Origin: CAZTTG01 sp964615935 | Lineage (GTDB): Bacteria > Planctomycetota > UBA1135 > GCA-002686595 | Length of the DNA stretch: 64,000 nucleotides | Reading direction: 5' to 3' | NCBI GenBank assembly: GCA_964615935.1 | Contig: CAZTTG010000008.1 | Location: forward strand, 31,378 to 95,377 | Shown here: piece after piece, positions 42,609 through 51,063 of the stretch | How positions within the stretch are numbered: position 1 is the stretch's first letter | How the letters are laid out: every line of letters begins with the position of its first letter | Notes under the pieces: model-generated | The model's input: only the letters and a program-made list of their open reading frames with translations | Databases searched by the model: none | Told to the model about the DNA's origin: nothing | Position numbers and translations under genes: made by a program

Positions 42609-43778
42609 ATGGCCAGGGCGCGGACCGGGCTCCTGTGCCTGCTGGTCTCCACCGCCATCTGCGGAGCGGTCGGCTGGTGGGCGGTGCCGCGTCTCCTCGA
42701 CCGGGGAGCGCCCGCTTCCGGGGTTCGGTACGTCGGGCCGAGCCTCCGCCAGCTCCTCCGCACCCGGAGGGCCGAGGCGGCCGGCACCGCCGAGCCCGAG
42801 TGGTCCCTGGAGATGCCCCGGCGGGACGCGCAGGTCCTCTTCCCCCTCCACCACGCTCACAACGAGTACGACCCCCTGTGCTACATCCGCTACCCGGCGC
42901 ACTACGACGCACCGCGCGGGCAGGCCGAGTACCCGAGGGGGCGCTATCCCGTGCTCACCAACGGCCTGGGGATCCGCGAGGTCCACGACCCGCTGCCCCA
43001 TCGCCCCGACCTGCGCCTCCTGGCCGCGGGCGACTCGCACACCGACGGCGTGTGCCGGAACCGCGAGTCCTGGCCGAACGTGCTCGAGGCGCGCCTGCGC
43101 CAGGCCCACCCGGAGCTCGAGATCGAGGTGCTCAACGCGGGCAAGGGCGGACACAGCTTCTACAACTACCTCGGCGTGCTGCGGCGCCTCCTGTACCTCG
43201 AGCCGCACGCCCTGGTGATCGGCGTGTATGGCGGCAACGACTTCTACGAGGTCCTGCCGATGCACCGCTACTTCTACCGCCGCATGGGCCCCCCCAGCCC
43301 CGAGGACCACCATGCCTCCATGCTGGACGCCGCGAAGGTGGAGAGCTCCGGTCTGTCCCAGGGGCTCTGCAGCTACAAGTACTTCCACACGCATCCCGAT
43401 GAGATCCACGTGGCCTTGCGGGCCTCGCAGGAGGTGATGGAGCGCATCCGCGACCTGTGCCGCGAACACGGGATCGAGCTCGTCGTCGTCTACATACCGG
43501 CCCTGCCCGAGGTGCGCTGGCAGGACGAGGCCGAGGTCCTGGAGGAGGTGCGGACCCGCCTGGGCCTCTCCCACGAGGACGTGGAGCTCGGCACGCGCAT
43601 GGCCGACCGCTTCCTCTCGCGCCTGCGGGAGGACGGCTACCGGGTTGTGGACATGCGCGACGCGATGCGCGCCAGCAAGCGGCGCTGCTACTGGTCGAGC
43701 GACCACCACATCAACGTCCACGCGCAGGCCCTGATCGCGAGGGCCCTCCTCGAGCCGGTGGAGCTCCTCCTGGAGTGA
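42609..43778 (+). CDS. Membrane-anchored SGNH hydrolase/acyltransferase
   Basis: 389 aa, ATG 42609 with GGAG upstream. Residues 8-29 form an N-terminal membrane anchor. SGNH blocks: GDSHTDG (Ser143, block I), GKGG (block II-like), YGGND (Asn210, block III) and SSDHHINVHAQ (Asp/His dyad, block V). The catalytic domain should lie outside the cytoplasm. In alginate-, peptidoglycan- and Dlt-type systems such proteins receive an acyl group from an MBOAT and pass it to the glycan. An MBOAT and a second SGNH protein lie 1 kb downstream in opposite orientation. Confidence 0.8.
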   Translation: MARARTGLLCLLVSTAICGAVGWWAVPRLLDRGAPASGVRYVGPSLRQLLRTRRAEAAGTAEPEWSLEMPRRDAQVLFPLHHAHNEYDPLCYIRYPAHYDAPRGQAEYPRGRYPVLTNGLGIREVHDPLPHRPDLRLLAAGDSHTDGVCRNRESWPNVLEARLRQAHPELEIEVLNAGKGGHSFYNYLGVLRRLLYLEPHALVIGVYGGNDFYEVLPMHRYFYRRMGPPSPEDHHASMLDAAKVESSGLSQGLCSYKYFHTHPDEIHVALRASQEVMERIRDLCREHGIELVVVYIPALPEVRWQDEAEVLEEVRTRLGLSHEDVELGTRMADRFLSRLREDGYRVVDMRDAMRASKRRCYWSSDHHINVHAQALIARALLEPVELLLE

Positions 43779-43783
43779 CTCCT

Positions 43784-43821
43784 GGCCGGGGGTCCCCGGA
43801 GCCCGCCGGATGGGGCCGGCC
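43784..43821. terminator. Hairpin between convergent SGNH genes
   Basis: GGCCGG (43784-43789) pairs with CCGGCC (43816-43821), with a GGGGTCCCC palindrome inside. It occupies nearly all of the intergenic gap. No T-run. Confidence 0.35.
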
Positions 43822-44919
43822 TCAGGGCGCCGCCAGGAAGCTCGCGAGCCGGCGCGAGAACCAGCGCGCGCCGTCCGGGCTGAGGTGCCCGGGGTCCTGG
43901 TAGAGCTCCTCCCGCTGCAGGCGCGACAGGTCCGGGCGGAAGACCTCGGCCAGGGACTCGTGGTAGGCCACGTGGGAGGGGCTCAGGGCGTCCTCGCGGA
44001 AGCCCGGCAGGTCCACGAAGACCAGGCGGATGCCCCGCTCGCGGCACAACTCCGCCAGGAGGCGCGCGTAGAGACGCGGACCCCGGAAGCGGCCGGGCGC
44101 GTCGAAGTCCTCGGTCCGGGTCCCCGGCTCGCGGTCGAGGATGCGGGCCACCTTCTCCTTGCCCTGCCTCCCCTCCGGCGAGGCGGGCGGGACCCGGTAC
44201 CAGCCGCGGGCATCGACCTGCCGCGCCAGGTCCGCCGGATGGATGGGCGGCCACCTCGCCCAGTAGGGCCTCGCGCCGCGCCCCTCGAGCAGGTTGCGGG
44301 CGCCGTTGTAGGCGAGCCGCCAGACGTCCTCGGGACCGCGACCCAGGCCCTCCAGGGCCAGCTCGAGGTGCAGGGCGTTGCGGTCGAGGCTTCGCAGGAT
44401 CCCCCCCGGATCGAAGGGCGGCGGCCGCTTGCGGCGCCGGTCGTACTCCGCCGCGCCGCGGTGGTCGAAGGGCTGCTCGACCACGAGGCGCAGGGCGTCG
44501 CCGGGATCGACGAAGCGCGAGGCCATCTGGTGCGGGTACTCGGCCAGGTCCGGGAGGCCCATCTCCATGCACAGGATGCGCGGCGGCTCGTGGTCGCGCA
44601 GCCAGGAGCGGAGCTGCTGGTAGCCGATGCGCTTGGGGATGCCCATGATCGCCAGGTTCAGGGATCGCACCGGCCCGCCCGCGACCTCGGCCCAGCGAGC
44701 GTCGAAGGCCGCCGGCGCGAGGCCGCGGGCGGTGCGCGAGCTGCCCAGGAAGATCACGTCGGGCGCGGGAGCCTCCTCCAGCATGAGCTCCCGCAGGGCC
44801 GCGTAGCGCCAGTCCGCCGCCAGCGACAGCCGCTCGCGCAGCGAGGCCCACAGCAGCAGGCCGCAGAGCGACGCGTAGATCAGGCCGACGCGGGCGGTCT
44901 TGGAGGCGAGGGGGTGCAC
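43822..44919 (-). CDS. AlgJ/DltD-like SGNH protein, MBOAT partner
   Basis: 365 aa from GTG 44919, 4 nt after the MBOAT stop. An N-terminal transmembrane anchor (VGLIYASLCGLLLWASL) precedes the SGNH-like domain: FLGSSRTARG contains the putative nucleophile Ser near residue 61, and YQDPGHLSPDGARW near residue 345 supplies Asp/His. The central ~180 residues are rich in Arg/Pro and less conserved. The tight coupling to the MBOAT gene is the classical arrangement for O-acylation of exported glycans. Acceptor unknown. Confidence 0.75.
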   Translation of the reverse strand: MHPLASKTARVGLIYASLCGLLLWASLRERLSLAADWRYAALRELMLEEAPAPDVIFLGSSRTARGLAPAAFDARWAEVAGGPVRSLNLAIMGIPKRIGYQQLRSWLRDHEPPRILCMEMGLPDLAEYPHQMASRFVDPGDALRLVVEQPFDHRGAAEYDRRRKRPPPFDPGGILRSLDRNALHLELALEGLGRGPEDVWRLAYNGARNLLEGRGARPYWARWPPIHPADLARQVDARGWYRVPPASPEGRQGKEKVARILDREPGTRTEDFDAPGRFRGPRLYARLLAELCRERGIRLVFVDLPGFREDALSPSHVAYHESLAEVFRPDLSRLQREELYQDPGHLSPDGARWFSRRLASFLAAP

Positions 44920-44923
44920 GGGA

Positions 44924-46366
44924 TCAGAACTGGAAGTAGATGAAGGGGCTCTTCTCGTAGGCCATGGAGGCCAGGGCGCCGGTGGCCACCACCAGGACCG
45001 CCGCCTGCGCCGGGGAGGGGAGCCGCAGCCAGGCGCCCTCGCCGCGGTCGACCCACCCCCGGGGGGTGAAGTGGACGACGGCGGCGATGGCCAGGGCCAG
45101 GAGACCGCTGGCCTCGAGCGCCGGCAGCGGCCGATCGAAGGCGAACAGACCGGCGAGCATGTCCACCGAGCCCTGCAGGCCGCGGTTGCCCTCGCGCAGG
45201 GTCCCGTTGCGGAAGAAGAGCATCGACAGGGCCACCAGGTTGAAGACGCCGGCGCGCCGCAGCACCCGGCTCCACCGCGGCCGCGCTGCGATCTTCTCCC
45301 GGCTGTGCTCGGGGAGCAGCATCCCCGCGAAGCTCGCCAGTCCGTGCAGGGCCCCCCAGATCAGGTAGTTCCACCCGGCGCCGTGCCACAAGCCGACCAG
45401 CACCATGGTGGCCAGGACGTTGCGGAAGCGGCCCAGGAGGCGCGCGCGCGTCCCTCCCAGGCTGAAGAAGACGTAGTCCCGGAACCAGGTGGACAGCGAG
45501 ATGTGCCAGCGGCTCCAGAACTCGCCGATCGACTGGGCCAGGAAGGGCCGGTCGAAGTTCTTCGGCAGAGTGAAGCCCAGGCAGGCCCCGCAGCCGATGG
45601 CGATGTCGGAGTAGGCCGAGAAGTCCAGGTAGAACTGGAACAGCGCGCCCCACACCCCCATGGCGACCCCCAGCGGGCCGTGGGCCCCGGGGCTGGCGAA
45701 GATCGGATCCACCAGGGCCACCCCGATGGTGTCCGCCAGGACCACCTTCTTGACCATGCCCACCAGGATCAGGAAGAGGCCCTTGGCCGCCTTGCGGTCG
45801 TCGAAGCGGGCGGGTCGGTCGAGCTGCGGCAGGAAGTCGCGGGCGCGCACGATGGGGCCCGCCACGAGCTGAGGCCAGAAGGAGACGAAGAGGCCGAACT
45901 TGAGGATCGAGTCGGTGGGCTCGAGCCGCCGGCGGTAGATGTCGATCGTGTAGCTGAGGGTCTGGAAGGTGTAGAAGGAGATGCCCACCGGCAGGACGAT
46001 GTCCCAGGGCACGAAGCTGGCCGCCGGCCCCATCCCCGCCGACTGCAGCGCGGCGACGAGGTTCTCGGCGAAGAAGTTGAAGTACTTGAAGAAGCCCAGG
46101 AGCCCCAGGTTGCCGGCCAGGCTCAGGCACAGGAGCAGGCGCCGCCGGCCCTCGTTCTGCGAGCGGTGCAGGGCGCGTCCGACGAAGTAGTCGAGGAGGG
46201 TCGAGGCGAAGATGAGCAGGACGAACCGCGCGTTCCAGCTCATGTAGAAGACGCAGCTCGCCAGGAACAGCAGGACGAAGCGGGCCGAGCGCGTGCGGTG
46301 GATCGCCCAGTAGGCGAAGAAGACCGCCAGGAGGAAGAAGACGAACTCGGTCGAGTTGAAGGACAT
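44924..46366 (-). CDS. MBOAT O-acyltransferase (AlgI/DltB type)
   Basis: 480 aa, ATG 46366. About ten hydrophobic helices, start typical of AlgI (FNSTEFVFFLLAVFFAYWAI). The family motif LVGLWHGAGWNYLIWGALHG carries the invariant catalytic His, preceded by FWSRWHISLSTWFRDYVFF, which is near-canonical for AlgI/PatA/DltB. It moves an activated acyl group across the membrane for transfer to a glycan by its SGNH partner immediately downstream. The ligase at 40457 could supply that acyl group, but no carrier protein gene is seen. Confidence 0.92.
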   Translation of the reverse strand: MSFNSTEFVFFLLAVFFAYWAIHRTRSARFVLLFLASCVFYMSWNARFVLLIFASTLLDYFVGRALHRSQNEGRRRLLLCLSLAGNLGLLGFFKYFNFFAENLVAALQSAGMGPAASFVPWDIVLPVGISFYTFQTLSYTIDIYRRRLEPTDSILKFGLFVSFWPQLVAGPIVRARDFLPQLDRPARFDDRKAAKGLFLILVGMVKKVVLADTIGVALVDPIFASPGAHGPLGVAMGVWGALFQFYLDFSAYSDIAIGCGACLGFTLPKNFDRPFLAQSIGEFWSRWHISLSTWFRDYVFFSLGGTRARLLGRFRNVLATMVLVGLWHGAGWNYLIWGALHGLASFAGMLLPEHSREKIAARPRWSRVLRRAGVFNLVALSMLFFRNGTLREGNRGLQGSVDMLAGLFAFDRPLPALEASGLLALAIAAVVHFTPRGWVDRGEGAWLRLPSPAQAAVLVVATGALASMAYEKSPFIYFQF

Positions 46367-46430
46367 GGGGGGCGACGCCCGGCCGCGCGGCTCATTGTGG
46401 GGGGGCCCCGCGGGGGGCGCAATGGCCGGT

Positions 46431-47528
46431 CTAGAGCCCGACGATGAAGTCCAGGTCAGCCGTCAGGCCCACGTTGTTCGGCGGCATGAAGCCGGGATCA
46501 CGGCTCCAGTACTGAGCGTAGAGCTGCGTGCCCCCCACGATGAACTTGCTCGCCATGTAGGCTTGCGAGAAGTGGAACGAGTACGAGCCCGAGCAGTCCG
46601 GCGGTGGCGGGTTGCCGCCCGAGTGCTGCACGGGCGTGCGGATGATCGGCGGCGCAACGCACAGGGTACCGCCCATGAACGGCAGGTTGTTGGGGCCGTG
46701 GCCCCAGAACACCATCCCGACCTCGTTGTTCAGGACGCTCGCGGCGGTGACGTGGAAGTCATCCGGACCGCTGATGGTCGGCGCGCCGACGCATCCGATC
46801 GCGGGTAGGCAGCCCATGGAGTTGACCTTGGCGGTGCAGTACGTGACCGGCGGAGGGACCTGCACGAATACGAAGGCCGAGCCGCGATCGCCGTTGTCCC
46901 CATACGCACCGACCAGCGCCCTGTCTCCGGAGAGGGAGACGGAGATGCCGAAGGAGTCTCCAATCCCCGCGTCGCTCGCCTCGAGCTCGGCCTCTTCGAC
47001 CCAGATCCACGGATCCACCGTGAGCGGGTAGCTCGCCTCGCGATCGTCCACGAGGATCGCCAGCCTCTCGGCGGTTCGGGTCAAGCGCGCCTCCAGCTCA
47101 CGGCCCTCCGCATCCCAGGCGCGAAGCCCGCTGTAGGAGAGCTTCACGCCGCCATCGACCGCCACCAGCCACGCATCGCGCTCGCCGGCCAGGACCTCGG
47201 CGGCGAAGCCGCCCTCCACCGACAGGACCAGCCGAAGAGGCCCTCCGGTCCCGGAAGGTCCCGGAGCCGCGGCGATCACGAAGCCCTGCTCGATGCCGCT
47301 CTCGCCGTTCACGTACCACTCGGTCAGGCCCTCGCGGCGGATCTCCACCCGCCGCCCGCTCGCCTCGCAGCTTCCTTCCGCCGCGCGGGTGAGCGAGGCG
47401 CCGGGCAGGGCACCCACGGGGTTCACAACTGAGCCAGATGGGCACGCGGCCGCTCCGGATGGGTGGGGCGCGATCAGCGGTTTCCCGGAGACTGGATCTT
47501 CCCCAGAGCCAAGGACGGCGAGCTCCAC
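46431..47528 (-). CDS. Degenerate FG-GAP surface protein with planctomycete-type C-terminal domain
   Basis: 365 codons; the only start available is a GTG at 47528 without RBS or signal peptide. Residues ~60-175 match the preamble of secreted FG-GAP proteins (TEWYVNGESGIEQGF, REASYPLTVDPWIWVEEAEL). A single FG-GAP unit follows (GDSFGISVSLSGDRALVGAY), where relatives have several forming a full propeller. The protein then jumps to the Cys-containing C-terminal domain (YCTAKVNSMGC, GTLCVAPP, TPVQHSGGNPPP, DCSG, YWSRDPG), shared with the subtilase at 36323-38821. I infer loss of the 5' end and of most propeller repeats, so it may be a pseudogene that still reads through. Confidence 0.55.
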   Translation of the reverse strand: MELAVLGSGEDPVSGKPLIAPHPSGAAACPSGSVVNPVGALPGASLTRAAEGSCEASGRRVEIRREGLTEWYVNGESGIEQGFVIAAAPGPSGTGGPLRLVLSVEGGFAAEVLAGERDAWLVAVDGGVKLSYSGLRAWDAEGRELEARLTRTAERLAILVDDREASYPLTVDPWIWVEEAELEASDAGIGDSFGISVSLSGDRALVGAYGDNGDRGSAFVFVQVPPPVTYCTAKVNSMGCLPAIGCVGAPTISGPDDFHVTAASVLNNEVGMVFWGHGPNNLPFMGGTLCVAPPIIRTPVQHSGGNPPPPDCSGSYSFHFSQAYMASKFIVGGTQLYAQYWSRDPGFMPPNNVGLTADLDFIVGL

Positions 47529-47642
47529 GACGGCGCGACGTTCGCCCCAGCGCCGCTGACCATCGGTCGGTGGGAGCCGGCCCTCTCATCCCATCTGGGC
47601 ACCTTGGCGGCTTCTTCGAGAGGACCGACCGCGAGGCCTCGA

Positions 47643-49046
47643 TCAGACCAGCGCCCCGAGCAGCGGCCCCTTCTCCGCCAGCAGCACGTCCAGCACCTGC
47701 TCCGCCTCGGCGTGCGGGAGGTGCTGGACCTCGGCCTCGATCTCCCGCAGGACCCGCCGGGCCTCCTCCGAGGAGGGGCCGCTCTCCAGGAGCTTGTGCA
47801 CCCGATGGGCGCGGTGGATCGAGCGGCCGCCCTGGAACAGGAGGGCCGCCAGGCCCAGCTCGGGCGCGATCACGGTCAGGGACTGCGACAGGGCGCGCAG
47901 GATCGGGCGGGCGAAGACCCGCGCGTGGAAGGTCCCCCGGCGGGAGTGGTGGAGGTTCTCCCGCAGCTCGCGGGTGCGGGCCCGCAGCTCCTCGCGCTGG
48001 TTCTCGTCGAGCGAGCTCGACACGGTCTCGACGATCTCGGCCACCTGATCGGGGGGGAGCTCGGGCACCGGGACCGCGGGCTCGGCGGGCGGCCGCTCGA
48101 TCGCGGCCTCCTCGCTGGCCACCTCCGGCTCCGGCGGCTCGGATCCGCGCGCCTCCCCCTCCCGATCGAGCTCGAGGGCGCAGTCCACCCGCAGGCGGTC
48201 GGCCTCCTCGCGGAAGCGGTGGGAGCCGGGCGTGGTGCACAGGGCCGCGCCGTGCACGAACCAGGCGCGCTCTTGCGCGCAGTACAGGTGGTGGATGCCG
48301 GTGAGGACGACGCCGTTGGGTCCCTCCTGGTTGATGACGACCAGCGGGACGATCAGGTAGTGCGTGGGGGCCACCGGATCGTAGCCCAGGATCTCCCCCA
48401 CCAGGCGCTCGGCCTGCAGGACCGAGTGGGAGATGGCGGCCGACACCGGCCTCCACCCGGGATCGCCCTCGCGCAGTCCGGCCAGGCGCCGCTCGCCCAG
48501 GGTTCCCCGCAGCTCCTCGAGCCAGCTCGGGGTGCGGGCCTCGTTCCCTCCGAGGTCGCCCACCGCCGCCGCCAGGGCGCCGCAGCAGGGCGACGGGCGG
48601 CCGAGCCGGCCGTGCTCCCCGTAGAGCACGCCGTCCGCCCCTTGCCGGCGCCCGACGTGGGCGGCCACCTCCAGGACGTGCAGCTTCGCGCCCACGGCCC
48701 GGCTCCGGACCGAGAAGTGATCGTCGGCGATCGGGACCGCGCCGCTCTCCACCCGACCGCCGATGTTGGTCGTGCTGAAGGTGAAGCGGAAGCCCCCCCC
48801 CAGGGGAGAGCTGATCGAGCCGGCCAGATCCCGCTCGAAGCCCACCCGGAACTCGCCCATCTGCTCGTCGGAGCAGGAGATCAGGGAGGCCCCGTACTCC
48901 TCCACCGGGCGGATCGAGTGGATCGCCCGCTCCAGGGCGCGGTGCAGGTAGCCGAGCGACTCCTCGACGCCGATCAGGCGCTGCAGCTCGAGGAGCTCCG
49001 CGGTGGGTCGGAGGTCGGGATCGCGGGAGGCGGTGGTTTCGCTCAT
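47643..49046 (-). CDS. Conserved-looking hypothetical protein, cytosolic
   Basis: 467 aa from ATG 49046; the GTG 45 nt upstream is less convincing. I do not recognise the family. Residues 1-240 look like a mixed alpha/beta domain with a possible substrate site (HVGRRQGADGVLYGEHGRLG, SPCCGALAAAVGDLGG), then a short beta segment THYLIVPLVVINQEGPNGVV. A Glu/Pro-rich linker (about 280-330) leads to a helical C-terminal third (EIVETVSSSLDENQREEL, EEARRVLREIEAEVQHL). No signal peptide or TM segment. Codon use matches the neighbours. The SPCC motif could bind a metal. Stands alone. Confidence 0.6.
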   Translation of the reverse strand: MSETTASRDPDLRPTAELLELQRLIGVEESLGYLHRALERAIHSIRPVEEYGASLISCSDEQMGEFRVGFERDLAGSISSPLGGGFRFTFSTTNIGGRVESGAVPIADDHFSVRSRAVGAKLHVLEVAAHVGRRQGADGVLYGEHGRLGRPSPCCGALAAAVGDLGGNEARTPSWLEELRGTLGERRLAGLREGDPGWRPVSAAISHSVLQAERLVGEILGYDPVAPTHYLIVPLVVINQEGPNGVVLTGIHHLYCAQERAWFVHGAALCTTPGSHRFREEADRLRVDCALELDREGEARGSEPPEPEVASEEAAIERPPAEPAVPVPELPPDQVAEIVETVSSSLDENQREELRARTRELRENLHHSRRGTFHARVFARPILRALSQSLTVIAPELGLAALLFQGGRSIHRAHRVHKLLESGPSSEEARRVLREIEAEVQHLPHAEAEQVLDVLLAEKGPLLGALV

Positions 49047-49147
49047 CGCTCGTGCGGACCGGATCCGGGTCGTGAGATCCTGCGGCTGCACGCTACTGCG
49101 CGGGGCTGGCGGTCTTCACCCCATGCGGAGAAAAGGAGGATACCGCG

Positions 49148-50059
49148 TCAGGACCCGAGGGCGCGAAGGCCGGCGAGGGCCAGGAGCGCGGCCAGGGCCA
49201 GCAGGACCAGGACCCCCCCCGTCAGGCGGACGATCCGCCAGGCTTCCTCGATCCGCGGGGGCACCCGGGGTCGGGAGGTCCGGGCCGGTGGAGGCCCCTG
49301 CGCGCCCGGGATCGGGATCTCGAGCAGGCCGGCCAGGCACCTCGCCGGCCCGGCGTCGTCCGGCAGGGGATCCGGATCGGCCGCGCCCTCGGGGCCCACC
49401 CTCCGGCCCGCGGCCCGCAGCAGCCGGACCGCCGCGCGCGCCGGGAGCAGGTTCAGGAAGCCCGCCAGGAGGTGCGGGAGGCCGCCTGAGCCCACTCCAC
49501 GGGGGGCGAATCCGGTGGCGAGGGCGTCGACGCCCCGCTGGACCACCGCCCCCACCGGACCGAAGAGCGCGAAGTAGAGGAGCGGGGCGGCCAGGGCGCG
49601 GGAGGTCCTCTCCCCCAGCCACTCCACGGTCTCCGCCACCAGCCCCGGGGGGTCGAGAGCGGCGGTCTCCCGGCCCGAGGCCCGCTCGAGGATCGCCCGG
49701 GCGGCCTCCGGATTCCCGCGCAGGAGGGCCTCGCGCACCCCCCGGGCGCCCGCGCCGAGCCGGCCCAGGCCGAAGCTGGACCCCAGGAGCCACGCCCCGA
49801 CGAGGATCTGCAGCCAGGACCAGGGCTCGAGGGCTCGCAGGAGGAGCCACGCGCCCGTCCCCAGCGCGGCGGGCGCGAGCACCGCGAGCAGGAAGCCCGC
49901 CGGGCCCGCGGCGGCCCGCCGGGCCCGCCGGCGGATCCAGGCGGCCCCGAGCTCCAGCCAGTCTCCCGGCCGCAGGAGGGCGGGCGGCCCGCCCAGGAGC
50001 TGGTCCCAGGCCAGGGCCAGCAGCAGCACCAGGACGTCGACGGCGGGGGATGCGATCAC
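49148..50059 (-). CDS. cobD: Adenosylcobinamide-phosphate synthase CobD/CbiB
   Basis: 303 aa from GTG 50059, chosen because the protein then begins with a hydrophobic helix (VDVLVLLLALAWDQLLGG) as in CbiB. ATG 50104 would add 15 residues and overlap the divergent gene. The family block VAETVEWLGERTSRALAAPLLYFALFGPVGAVVQRGVDALA matches the E..VE.L.ENT.D.V.AP....L.GP....YRA.NTLD signature, with several substitutions (ERTSRALA for ENTSDGVV). It joins aminopropanol phosphate to cobyric acid in the membrane. Divergently paired with a BtuF-like binding protein across a perfect palindrome. Confidence 0.78.
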   Translation of the reverse strand: MIASPAVDVLVLLLALAWDQLLGGPPALLRPGDWLELGAAWIRRRARRAAAGPAGFLLAVLAPAALGTGAWLLLRALEPWSWLQILVGAWLLGSSFGLGRLGAGARGVREALLRGNPEAARAILERASGRETAALDPPGLVAETVEWLGERTSRALAAPLLYFALFGPVGAVVQRGVDALATGFAPRGVGSGGLPHLLAGFLNLLPARAAVRLLRAAGRRVGPEGAADPDPLPDDAGPARCLAGLLEIPIPGAQGPPPARTSRPRVPPRIEEAWRIVRLTGGVLVLLALAALLALAGLRALGS

Positions 50060-50064
50060 GGCCC

Positions 50065-50098
50065 GGGGAGAATACCGGGTCGGCGCGGTATTCTCCCC
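50065..50098. promoter_or_regulatory. Perfect 12-bp inverted repeat with two mirrored -10 boxes
   Basis: GGGGAGAATACC (50065-50076), 10-nt spacer, GGTATTCTCCCC (50087-50098). Each arm contains TATTCT pointing outwards, 9 nt from the cobD GTG and 8 nt from the btuF ATG. It fits a shared operator over back-to-back leaderless promoters. Confidence 0.6.
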
Positions 50099-50102
50099 CA
50101 CC

Positions 50103-51047
50103 ATGAGCGTCGCCCGGCCGTTGCTGTGGATTCTCGTCGCGATCCTGCTCTCCGCCTGCGGGTGGATCGCGATCTCGGCCCTGCGCGGGGACCGCCTCCC
50201 CGATCGCCGGGGCGAGGTGAGGGGGGCGGGGGAGATCCCGGCGGCGCCCGTGCGCATCGTGCCGGTCAACGCCAGCGCGGTGGACTTCGTGTGCGCCCTG
50301 GTGGACCCCGAGCGGATCGCCGCCCTGCCGAGGACCTCGGAGACCTACTCGACCCTCGTGCGCGACTCGGCGGTGCTCGCCGGCCTGCCGCGCTTCGTGG
50401 AGTTCACCTCCGAGTCCATCCTGATGCACCGCCCCGACCTGGTGGTCGCCCACCCCTGGCAGGGGATGGACACCGTCCGGGCCCTGCGCGAGGCCGGGGT
50501 GCCGGTGCTCGGCCTGCCCGAGGTCACCGGCCTCGAGCAGATCTACGAGTCGATCCGGATGCTGGAACGGCCCCTGGGCGCGGAGGAGCGCGCCCGCGAG
50601 CTGAGGGCCGAGCTCGAGCGGCGCGTGGCCGCCCTCCGGGAGCGCGCCCGGGCCCGCGAGCCGCTGGCCATCCTGACCTACACCAGCTTCAGCGGCTCGG
50701 GCTGGACCGCGGGGGCCGGCACCAGCGCCGACACCATCATCGGGCTGGTGGGCTGCGTCAACGCCGCCGCCGAGGCGGGCCTCTCCGGTCACCCGCGCGT
50801 CGGCTTCGAGACCCTGCTGGACATCGACCCCGGCGCGATCCTGGTGAGCACCGCCCTGCGCGACGACTCGCGCTGCCCCACGCGCGACATGCTGCTCGCC
50901 GAATCCACCCTGGCCGACCTCGCGGCGGTGCGCGCCGGGCGCATCCTGGCCCTGCCGGCGCGCTGCTTCAGCACGGTCTCCCACGAGATCGTGACCTCGG
51001 CCGAGCTCCTGATGGACGCGCTGGAGGCGCTCGACCGAGGCGAATGA
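50103..51047 (+). CDS. btuF: BtuF-like periplasmic cobalamin/metal-chelate binding lipoprotein
   Basis: 314 aa, ATG 50103. Lipoprotein signal with lipobox LLSAC (Cys19). The type III binding-protein fold is recognisable: RIVPVNASAVDFVCALVDPERIA, LVVAHPWQGMDTVRALREAGVPVLGL, AGTSADTIIGLVGCVNAAAEAG and the long central helix AEERARELRAELERRVA. Cobalamin specificity is inferred mainly from pairing with cobD; iron-siderophore binding is the alternative. The ABC permease and ATPase are not in the window. The TGA pairs with the opposing stop codon in a perfect hairpin. Confidence 0.78.
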   Translation: MSVARPLLWILVAILLSACGWIAISALRGDRLPDRRGEVRGAGEIPAAPVRIVPVNASAVDFVCALVDPERIAALPRTSETYSTLVRDSAVLAGLPRFVEFTSESILMHRPDLVVAHPWQGMDTVRALREAGVPVLGLPEVTGLEQIYESIRMLERPLGAEERARELRAELERRVAALRERARAREPLAILTYTSFSGSGWTAGAGTSADTIIGLVGCVNAAAEAGLSGHPRVGFETLLDIDPGAILVSTALRDDSRCPTRDMLLAESTLADLAAVRAGRILALPARCFSTVSHEIVTSAELLMDALEALDRGE

Positions 51048-51063
51048 GCGCGCCCGGCGCTCA
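51045..51063. terminator. Stop-codon-pairing hairpin TGAGCGC/GCGCTCA
   Basis: TGAGCGC (51045-51051), loop GCCCG, GCGCTCA (51057-51063): a perfect 7-bp stem whose ends are exactly the two convergent stop codons. It fills the whole intergenic space. Confidence 0.5.
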
